From Rhodothermales bacterium (GTDB lineage Bacteria; Bacteroidota; Rhodothermia; Rhodothermales; VXPQ01): 64,000 nucleotides of DNA. This document shows positions 18,201 through 27,897 of the stretch, piece by piece (within the stretch, counting starts at the first letter, position 1; each line of letters begins with the position of its first letter). Both the position numbers and the translations under genes were made by a program. The notes beneath the pieces are model-generated. The model saw only the letters and a program-made list of their open reading frames with translations, ran no database searches and had not been told where the DNA came from. Location: the NCBI GenBank assembly GCA_951812345.1, contig OX638295.1, positions 248,001 to 312,000 on the forward strand. Direction: 5' to 3'.

Positions 18201-19630
18201 ACTTTCTTTCGCGTGGCAAGGTCGAGCGTCTCGGGATCGCCGAGCGAGAGAAGCGCCTCCGGTTCGCGCTCGATCAGTTCTTTGCACACGGCATCATCCC
18301 AGAGAGCAAGCCACGCAGCAATCTCTCGCATAGAGGGAAATACAACCTTGATGCCATATTGCTCTGCGAACAACATGCGGAACACTGCTTTTGTGGACAT
18401 GCCTTTATCACGCAGGGCCCGCAAGCGACAGGCGGCGAGGTATTCCTGAACCGAACGATGATGGAAACGGATGCGTCCGTAGGTAGCGGGGTCGAAAATG
18501 CTCCTTCGAAGCAGTGTCTGCCACTCTCTGTCAGTCCGGTCCGGCAGGATTTTCGCCGCTTCGAGAACGTTGTCCGTTCGGGTGATATCCAGCGTTTGAT
18601 CGGATGATCGGATCGTGCGTGTACGTGTAAGCGCGAGCGCGAGCGCCAGACGCTCTGCCCCAAGCCGAGCTTTTTCATCAGTCAGGACACCCCGATCCGG
18701 GCGTTCGGGATCGTCCTTCAATCTGGTTTGGACATTGTCTTCGTGCTGCTCTGCCCGGGTGCCGAGATGCCTCGACTTGCTCCACGTGGCAATGAGTTGG
18801 ATTAAGTCCAGGGGACGATGTGCGAAAGACCATGCTTTTTGTTTGAAAACCTCATCAAGAAACGCTGCGGGATCATTCATGCCGTACCGTTTCACAAAAC
18901 GTTGGATTTGCTCCCCGCTCATCGGAAGCATAGCGACTGTTTGTATACTATCCTCAATTGAAACAAATCTTTCCGGTTGGCCGGTATCGGTAAACTGGTT
19001 CTGCATAGCTTCTTCCGCGCGGAAGATGTCTATGTCCTGGTTTCGCTCAAGCGATTCAAGGAATACTTCCGCGGACGAACGAGAAGGTATATTTTCACGT
19101 TTTTGAAGCACTGGCAGTCTATCCTGCACTGTGGGCAAGTCGCGATCTGGACGCCAGTCGCTGGGGCGACAGGATATAATGACATGGACACGGTGGAGGT
19201 GGCCATCTATTTCTCTCGATAGTCGATTAAGTGCCCGGTCGAGCTTTCCGTCGGTAAGTTTGAGTTCATCCAGCGCGTCAAGGAAAAACCAGCCCGGTTC
19301 CTGCCCATCCAATTTCCATGTCTCGAATTTCCTCTCATCCTCCGATGAAAGGCACTCGGTTAAACGATCACTATCCAGGGATTCCAGCGGAACGAAGAAG
19401 GCGAATTTCTCTGCTTCAACAAGCTTCTTCTGTTGCTGCTTCATCTCTTCAGTTTTGCCAGACCCCGCCTCCGCCAGCAGGATAACCCGACTGTATTTCA
19501 GCAATTTTGGCCAGCCGAAAACTCCCGGCTGAAAATCATAGCTTCTCATAAAGCCAAACCGCCCCATATCTCCGAGTTCCTCGTCCGTGGGTTCTCGGAA
19601 TCGCCGGTCAAGGTCGATAAAATTTGTCAT
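15218..19630 (-). CDS. NACHT-like STAND NTPase with C-terminal PD-(D/E)XK nuclease-like domain
   Basis: A 1470-residue protein. Walker A (AEAGSGKT) is at 53-60 and the Walker B region WFFLDALDEL, with the acidic pattern of NACHT proteins, at 114-123; a sensor-like IISCRPSDWRP follows near 150. A long helical, HEAT/TPR-like region (about 400-1300) would be the sensing part. The last 110 residues contain TDIRL (Asp1364) and AVIEVK (Glu1379, Lys1381) in the D-x(n)-ExK order of PD-(D/E)XK nucleases. No effector domain precedes the NTPase. By analogy with Avs and bNACHT proteins it may sense phage and activate DNA cleavage; this is inference. It is flanked by restriction-modification genes. Confidence 0.75.
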   Translation of the reverse strand: MTNFIDLDRRFREPTDEELGDMGRFGFMRSYDFQPGVFGWPKLLKYSRVILLAEAGSGKTEEMKQQQKKLVEAEKFAFFVPLESLDSDRLTECLSSEDERKFETWKLDGQEPGWFFLDALDELKLTDGKLDRALNRLSREIDGHLHRVHVIISCRPSDWRPDRDLPTVQDRLPVLQKRENIPSRSSAEVFLESLERNQDIDIFRAEEAMQNQFTDTGQPERFVSIEDSIQTVAMLPMSGEQIQRFVKRYGMNDPAAFLDEVFKQKAWSFAHRPLDLIQLIATWSKSRHLGTRAEQHEDNVQTRLKDDPERPDRGVLTDEKARLGAERLALALALTRTRTIRSSDQTLDITRTDNVLEAAKILPDRTDREWQTLLRRSIFDPATYGRIRFHHRSVQEYLAACRLRALRDKGMSTKAVFRMLFAEQYGIKVVFPSMREIAAWLALWDDAVCKELIEREPEALLSLGDPETLDLATRKKVLRAFVATYGQGGRCGFGWEIFSEVPRFADLGLASVIRECWGNGPTNEDVRGLLLDMILEGPIMDCADLAHQAALDPDWDPFHRITAIQAMLACGLDDAVREIADNMLLKESSWPNEIVRRVVEYMFPKIITADELMTLMEQRPESKAITGGFAWTSDNIAATIDSWSESAVAFRDKMVDLIWREREPIRPFRPASSKFDYLAEALARLCDRQLSEEPYRHPDDGLIRACVIASRFSSNKSYLRKPLENLKTHFEDNVELRRDAFWAELTFMDRVARERDDWNRFLDMHNERMWNGNLVDGLKETDRPWLEKAIADPSRPKRRGVALHAWLQIWRERGRDASALDTIHSMLKDDPALEQILAENTAMPEQDEKRQEHSPHGSANNQGVQNNHQASHIQQWTKWRNELLANPDDAFSEEKRENTVRWLFRWWCEPDPGSKYNIWNKETITQAFNRDIADRAEQAMRKFWRTATPPVLWSTRPVEKRNSIPWNWEWHCGFWCVLAEASTPGWTDSLSPDEARTAAVYATVELNNFPSFIADLVQSHSEKVDESIGDELSAELSASDSNGLPPILHKLTNAPDNLKQLLAPRLLDALLSEANASSQEKWGVRRITSVLSILDDAIEEENREKRREIAQKCAERYEADPAGPLALIWLKGLFRFDAERGTQVLIGSLADSEDPVIRERAIGIFADFFEGRDIVVFKIADPERYAETLGQLVRHAYIFIRPKEDQSHEGVFSPDTRDNAQRARSFLLDRLLGTPGPEARRIALALADENEFKDDADYIRFCVQQRTATDAEFAPYAPEDVAKLEKSLEMPPQDRNGLFKVMMDRLEDLQDYFINDDFTDRPTVRSIKKETEMQRTLAGRIRDKANGAYIVTREEEVADQKQTDIRLLAVRSAQKAVIEVKIADNDWSLTDFDKALRNQLVGQYLRHENCKAGCLLLTYHGRKKYWICPKTGKRLNFSEAVAWLNRKAQALEQEKRDVRLGVFGLDLTDP

Positions 19631-19926
19631 GACTATCTTCGATTCGGTTTCTCCGTGATCCTATGACCCATTGCCCTGTATACCGGCAACCTGTGGCAGG
19701 ATTGGTTCATACGAGGCTTCTATGCGCTACTCATGGATAAAATCCATACATTGGCGGGCAATGCTCGAACAGGATCGGATCTTCTGGCCAAAGCGGAAAG
19801 TCCTCATTGAACCTGATCTCGTGTCGAGTGGATTCGTTCGCACATCAGGCGTTCTGTACCATATAACTTTAAGATTTCGCGGGGAGTGACAACCAGTACC
19901 TCCTGACATAACTATCGAATAATTTC
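19631..19926. other. Divergent promoter region between the NACHT and RM genes
   Basis: About 296 bp between two divergently transcribed genes. No convincing small gene is seen; the short frames on both strands lack family features. It must hold both promoters, but I cannot point to clear elements. Confidence 0.4.
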
Positions 19927-22900
19927 GTGGCCTCCCAAGCCTTCTTTTCAGCGTATTTACGGAACCTTGCTACGGTGCACCGGCAGGGCGACGCACGGGA
20001 GGAGTCTTTCTACCCGGCGCTGGCGGATATGCTGGGGGAGATGGCCCGCGCTGCCGGGAAAAAGCACATCCATGTCACTACGCTTCCCAAACCGACCGAG
20101 GGTGGCAATCCGGATTTCCGTCTCTGGAACGGCAGTGACCGGATAGTCGGCTATATCGAAGCCAAGCCTCCCAAAGAAGAACGGCTGGATAGCATTCAGG
20201 GCACCGAGCAACTTAAACGTTACCGTTCGACGTTTCCCAATCTCATCCTCACCAATTTTCTCGAGTTCCGCCTGTACAGAGATGGCGATCTCGTGGAGAC
20301 AGTTCAGGCAGGTCGGCCTTTTATACTCAACGCAGCGCGCACAATCCCACCCCTCGAAAATCAGGACGAACTCTATGCTCTGCTTGATCGCTTCCTGGGC
20401 TTTGCGCTACCCCAGACATTCACTGCCGAATCTCTCGCCGTTGAGTTGGCGAAACGTACGCGCCTTCTCCGCGATGTGATCGGCGAACAGTTCGATCAGG
20501 AACAAGATGCCCCCGGTGCTCTCACAGGTTTTTTCGAGGCATTTCAGACATACCTGATCGGTTCGTTGAAGCGGGAGGATTTTGCCGACCTATTCGCCCA
20601 GACCATTACGTACGGCCTGTTTGCTGCTCGCACCCGGGCCGGTGACGGTTTCAATCGACGCGTTGCGTTCGACAACATCCCGCGCACCATCGGTGTTTTG
20701 CGCGATTTGTTTCGCTTCGTTTCACTCGACGACTTGCCCGAGTCACTTGCCTGGTGCGTGGACGATCTTGCCGAAGTGCTGGCCGTAGCCGACGCGCCCG
20801 GCATCCTCGACCGGTATTACCACGAGGGCAAGGGCAGCGATCCGATCGTTCATTTCTATGAGACCTTTCTGGCGCAATACGATCCCAACGAGCGCGAGCG
20901 CAGGGGAGTATACTACACGCCTGAGCCGGTGGTCGGCTACATTGTGCGTTCCCTGCATAGCCTGCTCAAGACAGAATTCGACCAGCGCGACGGGTTGGCC
21001 TCTGATGGAGTGACGCTACTGGACCCGGCAGCGGGAACCATGACCTTTGTCGCTCGCGCCGCCCAGCAGGCCGTCGCCGAGTTCGAGGACAAATACGGGA
21101 GTGGGGGAAGAGAGGATTTTATCCGGCGGCATATTCTTAAGAACTTCTATGCTCTCGAGTTGATGATGGCCCCCTATGCCGTCGGCCACCTCAAGATGGG
21201 CTTTTTTCTTGAGGAACTTGGCCACCGCCTCTCCGATGACGAACGTGTGCCCTTTTACCTCACGAATACTCTCGACGTGGAGGAACTAGAAGAAAGCCGC
21301 ATTCCCGGCCTCTCCGCGCTGGCCGAAGAATCCCGTCTTGCCGGCGAGGTCAAGAAAAAGGCGCCGATTCTTTGCATCCTGGGCAATCCACCCTATTCGG
21401 GCCATTCCAGCAACAAGGGTGAATGGATAACGGGGTTGATTGAGGATTACAAGCAGGTAGATGGCAAGCCCCTGGGTGAGAAAAATCCGAAATGGCTCCA
21501 GAACGATTACGTCAAGTTTCTCCGGTTTGCCCAGTGGAAAATTGAACAGGCTGGGCAGGGTGTCGTGGGAATGATCACCGACCATAGCTACCTGGAAAAC
21601 GCCACCTTTCGCGGAATGCGCCAGAGTCTGATGCGCACCTTTGACGACATCTATATTCTTGATTTGCACGGCAATTCGCGCAAGAAGGAAATCGGCCCCG
21701 ACGGGAGTCCCGATCAGAACGTTTTCGATATTCAACAGGGTGTGGCGATTGCCTTTTTCGTGAAGCGCGACAACAAAAATGAGCGGGATGCCCAAGTCCA
21801 TTATGCCGAACGATACGGGACTCAGAAGAGCAAGTATGATTGGCTGGACGCTTATGACCGTGACAACACCGACTGGCAAGAGATAAATCCATCCTCGCCG
21901 GAGTATTTGTTTACACCGCGTGATGAGGCGCTTGAAGCCGAGTATCGCCGGTTCACTTCCATTTCTGATATATTCCCGATCAACAGCGTTGGCATAGTTA
22001 CGGCACGTGACAAACTGACGATTCACTGGTCAGAGCAAAAAGCATGGGATACGGTCCGCACTTTTTCGCGAATGGAGCCAGAACTGGCCCGTGAAGGATA
22101 TGAACTCGGCGAAGATGCCCGAGACTGGAAGGTGACGATGGCGCAGGATGATCTGCTCGATTCTGGTCTTAATCGTGAGCAAGTTACTTCGATTCTGTAT
22201 AGACCCTTTGATGTGCGCCATACCTACTACACCGGCCACTCTCGGGGCTTCATCTGTATGCCTCGCTCCGATGTCATGCGACACATGCTGGCCGGTCAAA
22301 ATCTGGCGCTGTGTATTGGGCGCCAAGGACATGTTGTCGGCGCTGGCGAATGGAATCTTATTTACTGCTCACAGAGCATAGAGGATTTTAATTTGTTCTA
22401 TCGTGGCGGAAATGTGAATCTTCCTCTATATCTCTACCCTACTGCCGACCGCAACGATCTTTTCGCTCATCACGAGATATCCGAACGGCAATCGAACCTG
22501 AATCCCAAACTGGTCGCGGCACTAACAGGGGCACATGGTCAAGTGCCCTCACCCGAAGAAATTTTCCACTATGTTTACGCCATTCTGTATTCCCCGGCCT
22601 ATCGCGGGAAATACGCCGAGTTTCTTCGGACCGACTTCCCGCAAGTACCATTTACGTCGGACCGAGAATTGTTTATCGAAGTTGCCGCTCTTGGCGAGCG
22701 CCTGACCGCTCTGCATCTGCTCACGTCGCCGGAACTTGATCCGCCGATCTGTCGCTTCGAGGGCCAAGGCGATGCGGTCGTTGCGCGGACGAAGCCGCAG
22801 GGCTTTCGCTATGACGCCGACGAAGAACGCATGTACATCAACAAGGCTCAGTACTTCGGTCCGGTTTCTTCGGACGTGTACACATACCGAATAGGCGGTT

Positions 22901-23073
22901 ATCAGGTCTGCGACAAATGGTTGAAGGACCGCAAGGAACGTCGCCTTGATCTCGACGACATCCGTACCTATTGCCGAGTAGTGACGGCCATCGAACACAC
23001 AATCGTCATTCAAGAGGAGATTGACAGCCTCTATCCGGATGCCGAAGAAAATTGCGTAACGATTCCGGATTAG
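19927..23073 (+). CDS. Single-chain restriction-modification enzyme (type IIG / type ISP-like)
   Basis: A 1048-residue protein starting at GTG 19927. The N terminus has a PD-(D/E)XK pattern: Asp63 in GGNPDFRLW and Glu78-Ala-Lys80 in GYIEAKPP. A helical connector (about 140-330) leads to RRGVYYTPEPVVGYIV. The N6-adenine methyltransferase domain follows, with SAM motif DPAAG at 366-370 and catalytic NPPY at 487-490. The C-terminal third resembles the type ISP specificity domain. No SF2 helicase motifs are visible, which fits type IIG rather than full type ISP. One protein would therefore recognise, methylate and cut DNA. Confidence 0.85.
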   Translation: MASQAFFSAYLRNLATVHRQGDAREESFYPALADMLGEMARAAGKKHIHVTTLPKPTEGGNPDFRLWNGSDRIVGYIEAKPPKEERLDSIQGTEQLKRYRSTFPNLILTNFLEFRLYRDGDLVETVQAGRPFILNAARTIPPLENQDELYALLDRFLGFALPQTFTAESLAVELAKRTRLLRDVIGEQFDQEQDAPGALTGFFEAFQTYLIGSLKREDFADLFAQTITYGLFAARTRAGDGFNRRVAFDNIPRTIGVLRDLFRFVSLDDLPESLAWCVDDLAEVLAVADAPGILDRYYHEGKGSDPIVHFYETFLAQYDPNERERRGVYYTPEPVVGYIVRSLHSLLKTEFDQRDGLASDGVTLLDPAAGTMTFVARAAQQAVAEFEDKYGSGGREDFIRRHILKNFYALELMMAPYAVGHLKMGFFLEELGHRLSDDERVPFYLTNTLDVEELEESRIPGLSALAEESRLAGEVKKKAPILCILGNPPYSGHSSNKGEWITGLIEDYKQVDGKPLGEKNPKWLQNDYVKFLRFAQWKIEQAGQGVVGMITDHSYLENATFRGMRQSLMRTFDDIYILDLHGNSRKKEIGPDGSPDQNVFDIQQGVAIAFFVKRDNKNERDAQVHYAERYGTQKSKYDWLDAYDRDNTDWQEINPSSPEYLFTPRDEALEAEYRRFTSISDIFPINSVGIVTARDKLTIHWSEQKAWDTVRTFSRMEPELAREGYELGEDARDWKVTMAQDDLLDSGLNREQVTSILYRPFDVRHTYYTGHSRGFICMPRSDVMRHMLAGQNLALCIGRQGHVVGAGEWNLIYCSQSIEDFNLFYRGGNVNLPLYLYPTADRNDLFAHHEISERQSNLNPKLVAALTGAHGQVPSPEEIFHYVYAILYSPAYRGKYAEFLRTDFPQVPFTSDRELFIEVAALGERLTALHLLTSPELDPPICRFEGQGDAVVARTKPQGFRYDADEERMYINKAQYFGPVSSDVYTYRIGGYQVCDKWLKDRKERRLDLDDIRTYCRVVTAIEHTIVIQEEIDSLYPDAEENCVTIPD

Positions 23074-23175
23074 CCACAGGCGGGGATTTCTCCCATTGGT
23101 GTCGATGCGCACGCAACTTCTGTCTTTCACCGCAAGCCACAATCCTCCACGCGATACCAGCAACATAACGCCAAA

Positions 23176-24147
23176 ATGAATTCAGCGATGCGTTCTTCAA
23201 AGATTGGGTCCCTTATAGTCGGGGCTGTAATGGTTTATGGGGTAATGGGCATCTCGATCCCGACGGTTTTGCTTGCCCAGTCGGTGCAGGGTCCTACCAC
23301 TCAGGAAACCAATACACTAAGCGAGGCTTCGGGGGCTGACACGATAAACGGTACGCAGATGGCGTACGGTGATATTCCGCAGGATTCCGAACGTTATTCC
23401 AATGCAGAAATCGACCACAGATTCAACGAGGTACGACGCGAACTACTGGATGACCGGGCGAGCACTATCGAATGGTGGTTGGCTGCCGTTGGTGTGTTTC
23501 TGGCTTTGCTCGCTATCCTCGGCCTTTTTGGATTCAGGGAATTTCGGGAACTCAAAAAAGAGGCACGTGCAGCGACTGAAATAGCGGAAGAAAGTGCGAA
23601 TAAGGCGCGGGATCTTGTTGAAGAGATTGAGCAAATTCGGGATAAATCTCATGAGTATTATCAGGGTATGACCGCTAAAAAGGCGGGCGATGACCCTGCT
23701 GCGGAGGAAAAGGCGGAGGCTGTCAGCAAGGATCCCCAAGCATCCCTGAAGGACAAATTGATCGCTAGCGCCATTGCTCTCCAGAAAGAAGGAAAGACAG
23801 ACGAAGCTATTAAAAGATGGAGATCCATTGCCTCTGCAACTGAAGGAATCGATAACGATCTTGCTGCTGATGCCTGGTTCTCAATTGGTTATCTGGAAGC
23901 GGAGAAAGGGGGTGATGCAAACCTTGAGAAAGGAATTTTGGCTTATGACCGAGCAATTGACCTGGCTTCAGACCATGTCGAATACCACCATAACCGTGGC
24001 GCTACGCTAGTCTCATTGGGCCGTATAGCCGAAGCCCGTGCCGCCTTCGAGAAAGCACGGGATATCGCGAAAAATGCCGGAGATGAAGAGATGGTTTCTA
24101 TGGTGGAAAAGAATCTTCAAGAACTCGAAGACAGCGAAAACACCTGA
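23176..24147 (+). CDS. Membrane-anchored TPR protein
   Basis: A 323-residue protein. A signal-like hydrophobic stretch covers about 11-35, and a strong transmembrane helix covers about 100-120 (WLAAVGVFLALLAILGLFGF). A charged coiled-coil linker (121-165, REFRELKKEARAATEIAEE) and TPR-like helices follow (about 180-310; ALQKEGKTDEAIKRWRSIA, LASDHVEYHHNRGATLVSLGRIAEARAAFEKA). It probably holds a cytoplasmic or periplasmic protein-binding platform at the membrane. It follows the RM gene by 102 bp on the same strand but may be independent. Function unknown. Confidence 0.7.
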   Translation: MNSAMRSSKIGSLIVGAVMVYGVMGISIPTVLLAQSVQGPTTQETNTLSEASGADTINGTQMAYGDIPQDSERYSNAEIDHRFNEVRRELLDDRASTIEWWLAAVGVFLALLAILGLFGFREFRELKKEARAATEIAEESANKARDLVEEIEQIRDKSHEYYQGMTAKKAGDDPAAEEKAEAVSKDPQASLKDKLIASAIALQKEGKTDEAIKRWRSIASATEGIDNDLAADAWFSIGYLEAEKGGDANLEKGILAYDRAIDLASDHVEYHHNRGATLVSLGRIAEARAAFEKARDIAKNAGDEEMVSMVEKNLQELEDSENT

Positions 24148-24172
24148 CCTGCCACCCCAACCCCACCACCCC

Positions 24173-25387
24173 ATGCGCATTGCCATCCTCACCAACGAGT
24201 ACCCCCCGCACATTTACGGGGGCGCGGGCGTTCATGTCGAGTATCTCGTAAAAGAACTCCTTGCGGTGGACGGGGGGGCGCACGAGGTAGACGTGTGCTG
24301 CTTCGGAGACCAGCGCGAAGAGCGGGACAGGCTGCGCGTGCATGGGGTCGAACCGGGCGCGGACCTGCCGGCGACGGACCCCCGCCATACCCGGTTCCTC
24401 GAAACGATGCTGCGCAACGTGCGCATGGCCGGGCTGGTCTCCGGCGCCGACATCGTACACTGCCATACGTGGTATTCGCACTTTGCGGGATGCCTGCTTC
24501 GCCAACTGGACGATGCCCGCCTGGTGCTGAGCACCCATTCGCTGGAGCCGCACCGCCCCTGGAAGGTGGAGCAACTTGGAAGCGCCTACCACGCCAGTTC
24601 CTGGGTCGAGAAAACGGCATACCGGAATGCCGACGGCGTCGTGGCCGTATCCGACGCCATGCGCGAGGACGTGATGGCGCTCTACGAGGTGCCGGAAAAC
24701 AAGGTGCGCGTGATTCCGAACGGCATCGACCCGGACGAATACCGGCCGGTGGAACGGTCCGAAATCCTGCAAAAACACGGCGTCGATCCTTCGAGGCCGT
24801 TCGTGCTGTTCGTGGGGCGCATTACCCGGCAGAAAGGGATCGTTCATCTGGTGAACGCCATCGAACATCTGCGCGAAGGTACGCAGGTCGTGCTGTGCGC
24901 CGGAGCGCCGGACACGGAAGACATCGCCCGGGAAATGGAGGCGGCGGTTGCTGCGGCCCGGTCCGCGGGGCGGCACGACATCATCTGGATTGCCAATATG
25001 CTTCCGCGCGAAGAGACTATCGCCCTGTACGCGGGGGCCGACGTGTTCGTGTGCCCCTCGGTGTACGAGCCGTTCGGGATCATCAATCTCGAAGCGATGG
25101 CGTGCGAAACCGCCGTGGTCGCTTCCGCCGTGGGAGGCATTCCGGGTATTGTGGTGGATGGAGAAACGGGCGTGCTCGTGCCGCTCGAAGCGCGCGGCGC
25201 CATCGATTTCGAACCGAAGGATGCGGACCGGTTTTCCGGAGACCTTGCCGAGGCCGTCAACCGGCTGATGGACGACGAGGAACTGCGCCGCCGGATGGGC
25301 GAAGCGGGCCGCCGCCGCGTGGTGGAGCGGTACAGTTGGCGGGCCGTGGCGGAACGGACCGTACGGTTCTACGAGGAATTGCTGTAG
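24173..25387 (+). CDS. glgA: Glycogen synthase-like GT4 glycosyltransferase
   Basis: About 404 residues. The ATG at 24173 gives MRIAILTNEYPPHIYGGAGVHVEYLVKEL, the conserved start of the actinobacterial-type GlgA/GlgM group; earlier in-frame codons overlap the preceding gene and are not conserved-looking. The nucleotide-sugar site shows FVGRITRQKGI and the GT4 E-x7-E motif in YEPFGIINLEAMA. The protein probably transfers glucose from ADP-glucose or a related donor in glycogen or maltose-1-phosphate synthesis. A strong terminator follows. It marks the return from the accessory island to core genes. Confidence 0.85.
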   Translation: MRIAILTNEYPPHIYGGAGVHVEYLVKELLAVDGGAHEVDVCCFGDQREERDRLRVHGVEPGADLPATDPRHTRFLETMLRNVRMAGLVSGADIVHCHTWYSHFAGCLLRQLDDARLVLSTHSLEPHRPWKVEQLGSAYHASSWVEKTAYRNADGVVAVSDAMREDVMALYEVPENKVRVIPNGIDPDEYRPVERSEILQKHGVDPSRPFVLFVGRITRQKGIVHLVNAIEHLREGTQVVLCAGAPDTEDIAREMEAAVAAARSAGRHDIIWIANMLPREETIALYAGADVFVCPSVYEPFGIINLEAMACETAVVASAVGGIPGIVVDGETGVLVPLEARGAIDFEPKDADRFSGDLAEAVNRLMDDEELRRRMGEAGRRRVVERYSWRAVAERTVRFYEELL

Positions 25388-25436
25388 TCTTTTGGCCTGA
25401 ATAACCCGGCGCCACGCCTGCGCCGCGTTGCAGCAC

Positions 25437-25476
25437 AAAAAAGGCGGATCCCGCATGAAGCAGGGTCCGCCTTTTT
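25437..25476. terminator. Bidirectional intrinsic terminator between glgA and groEL
   Basis: GGCGGATCC (25443-25451) pairs with GGGTCCGCC (25463-25471) with one G-U pair. An A run lies before it and five T after it, so it can stop transcription in both directions, serving the converging glgA and groEL genes. Confidence 0.9.
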
Positions 25477-25502
25477 GTATTCCTCGTTGAACGGAGCCTG
25501 GC

Positions 25503-27251
<1,749 letters not shown>

Positions 27252-27539
27252 TTAGCTGATGACGCCGAGGATGTCGCTCTCGCGCATGATGAGTACGTCC
27301 TGGTTGTCGAGGGTGATCTCCGTCCCGGAATACTTGCCGTAGAGCACGGTGTCGCCCGCCTTGACGGTCATCCCGACATGTTTGCCGTTCTCGACCTGGC
27401 CGGGACCCACGAACAGGACGGTGCCCCGCTGGGGCTTCTCCTGCGCCGTGTCGGGTATGAATAATCCGCTCGAGGTCTTCTCCTCGGCAGCCTCCGGCTG
27501 CACCACCACGCGGTCGCCTATCGGTGTAATGCTGGTCAT
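27252..27539 (-). CDS. groS: Co-chaperonin GroES (10 kDa)
   Basis: A 95-residue protein from the ATG at 27537-27539 (MTSITPIGDRVVVQPEAAEEKTSSGLFIP). The mobile loop and the C-terminal YGKYSGTEITLDNQDVLIMRESDILGVI are conserved. It forms the lid on the GroEL ring. An upstream in-frame ATG would add 41 residues that do not resemble GroES and is rejected. It is the first gene of the groES-groEL operon; the upstream region holds a weak sigma-54-like site. Confidence 0.98.
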   Translation of the reverse strand: MTSITPIGDRVVVQPEAAEEKTSSGLFIPDTAQEKPQRGTVLFVGPGQVENGKHVGMTVKAGDTVLYGKYSGTEITLDNQDVLIMRESDILGVIS

Positions 27540-27622
27540 GGTTTCTTTTTTCCTCCTTCCGGCAGAAACCGGACGATGTTGGGTTATTGGTGGGTTACGA
27601 AACAGGGAACGCCCCGCCCCTA

Positions 27623-27638
27623 TCAAACAGCGTGCCAA
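27623..27638 (-). promoter_or_regulatory. Weak sigma-54-like site upstream of groES
   Basis: On the minus strand TTGGCAC, five bases (GCTGT), then TTGA lie 84 bp before the groES ATG. The -24 half is perfect, but the -12 half has TTGA instead of TTGC, losing an important C. The overlapping TTTGATAG could instead belong to a Bacteroidota -7 element. Confidence 0.3.
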
Positions 27639-27704
27639 TTCCATATTCTGCCGTACTGACACACTCCGGCCCAGAGGAATACGGCATTTCAGGACAAACA
27701 GGAG

Positions 27705-27861
27705 CCCTACCCTGACGAAAGGACAGGACTCCCCCGGGGTCCCCGATTTTCATATCTTTTCGAACAGCCCATCGAATATGGACATACCTTCCCGGATTAT
27801 TCTACGCATATTTTGCGTAGAATAAAATTTACCCTACCCTGGCGAAAAGACAGAAGGCTCC
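27705..27861. repeat. Direct repeats flanking a 12-bp-stem hairpin
   Basis: A 29-31 bp segment at 27705-27733 recurs imperfectly at 27831-27861, sharing CCCTACCCTG, CGAAA and GACAG. Between them a perfect 10-bp stem (ATTCTACGCA 27799-27808, TGCGTAGAAT 27814-27823; 12 bp with flanking T-A pairs) forms a hairpin downstream of the minus-strand receptor gene. It may be that gene's terminator, or the whole could be a small mobile or processing element. Confidence 0.5.
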
Positions 27862-27897
27862 GGCTTGCATGTAGCAAGTGGAGGTAGAGGCGGCGTC

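Larger units (their letters stand above)
27540..27897. other. Intergenic region between groES and the TonB receptor
   Basis: About 358 bp without a gene. It holds the groES promoter side, a pair of imperfect direct repeats and a strong hairpin, each listed separately. Confidence 0.5.
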
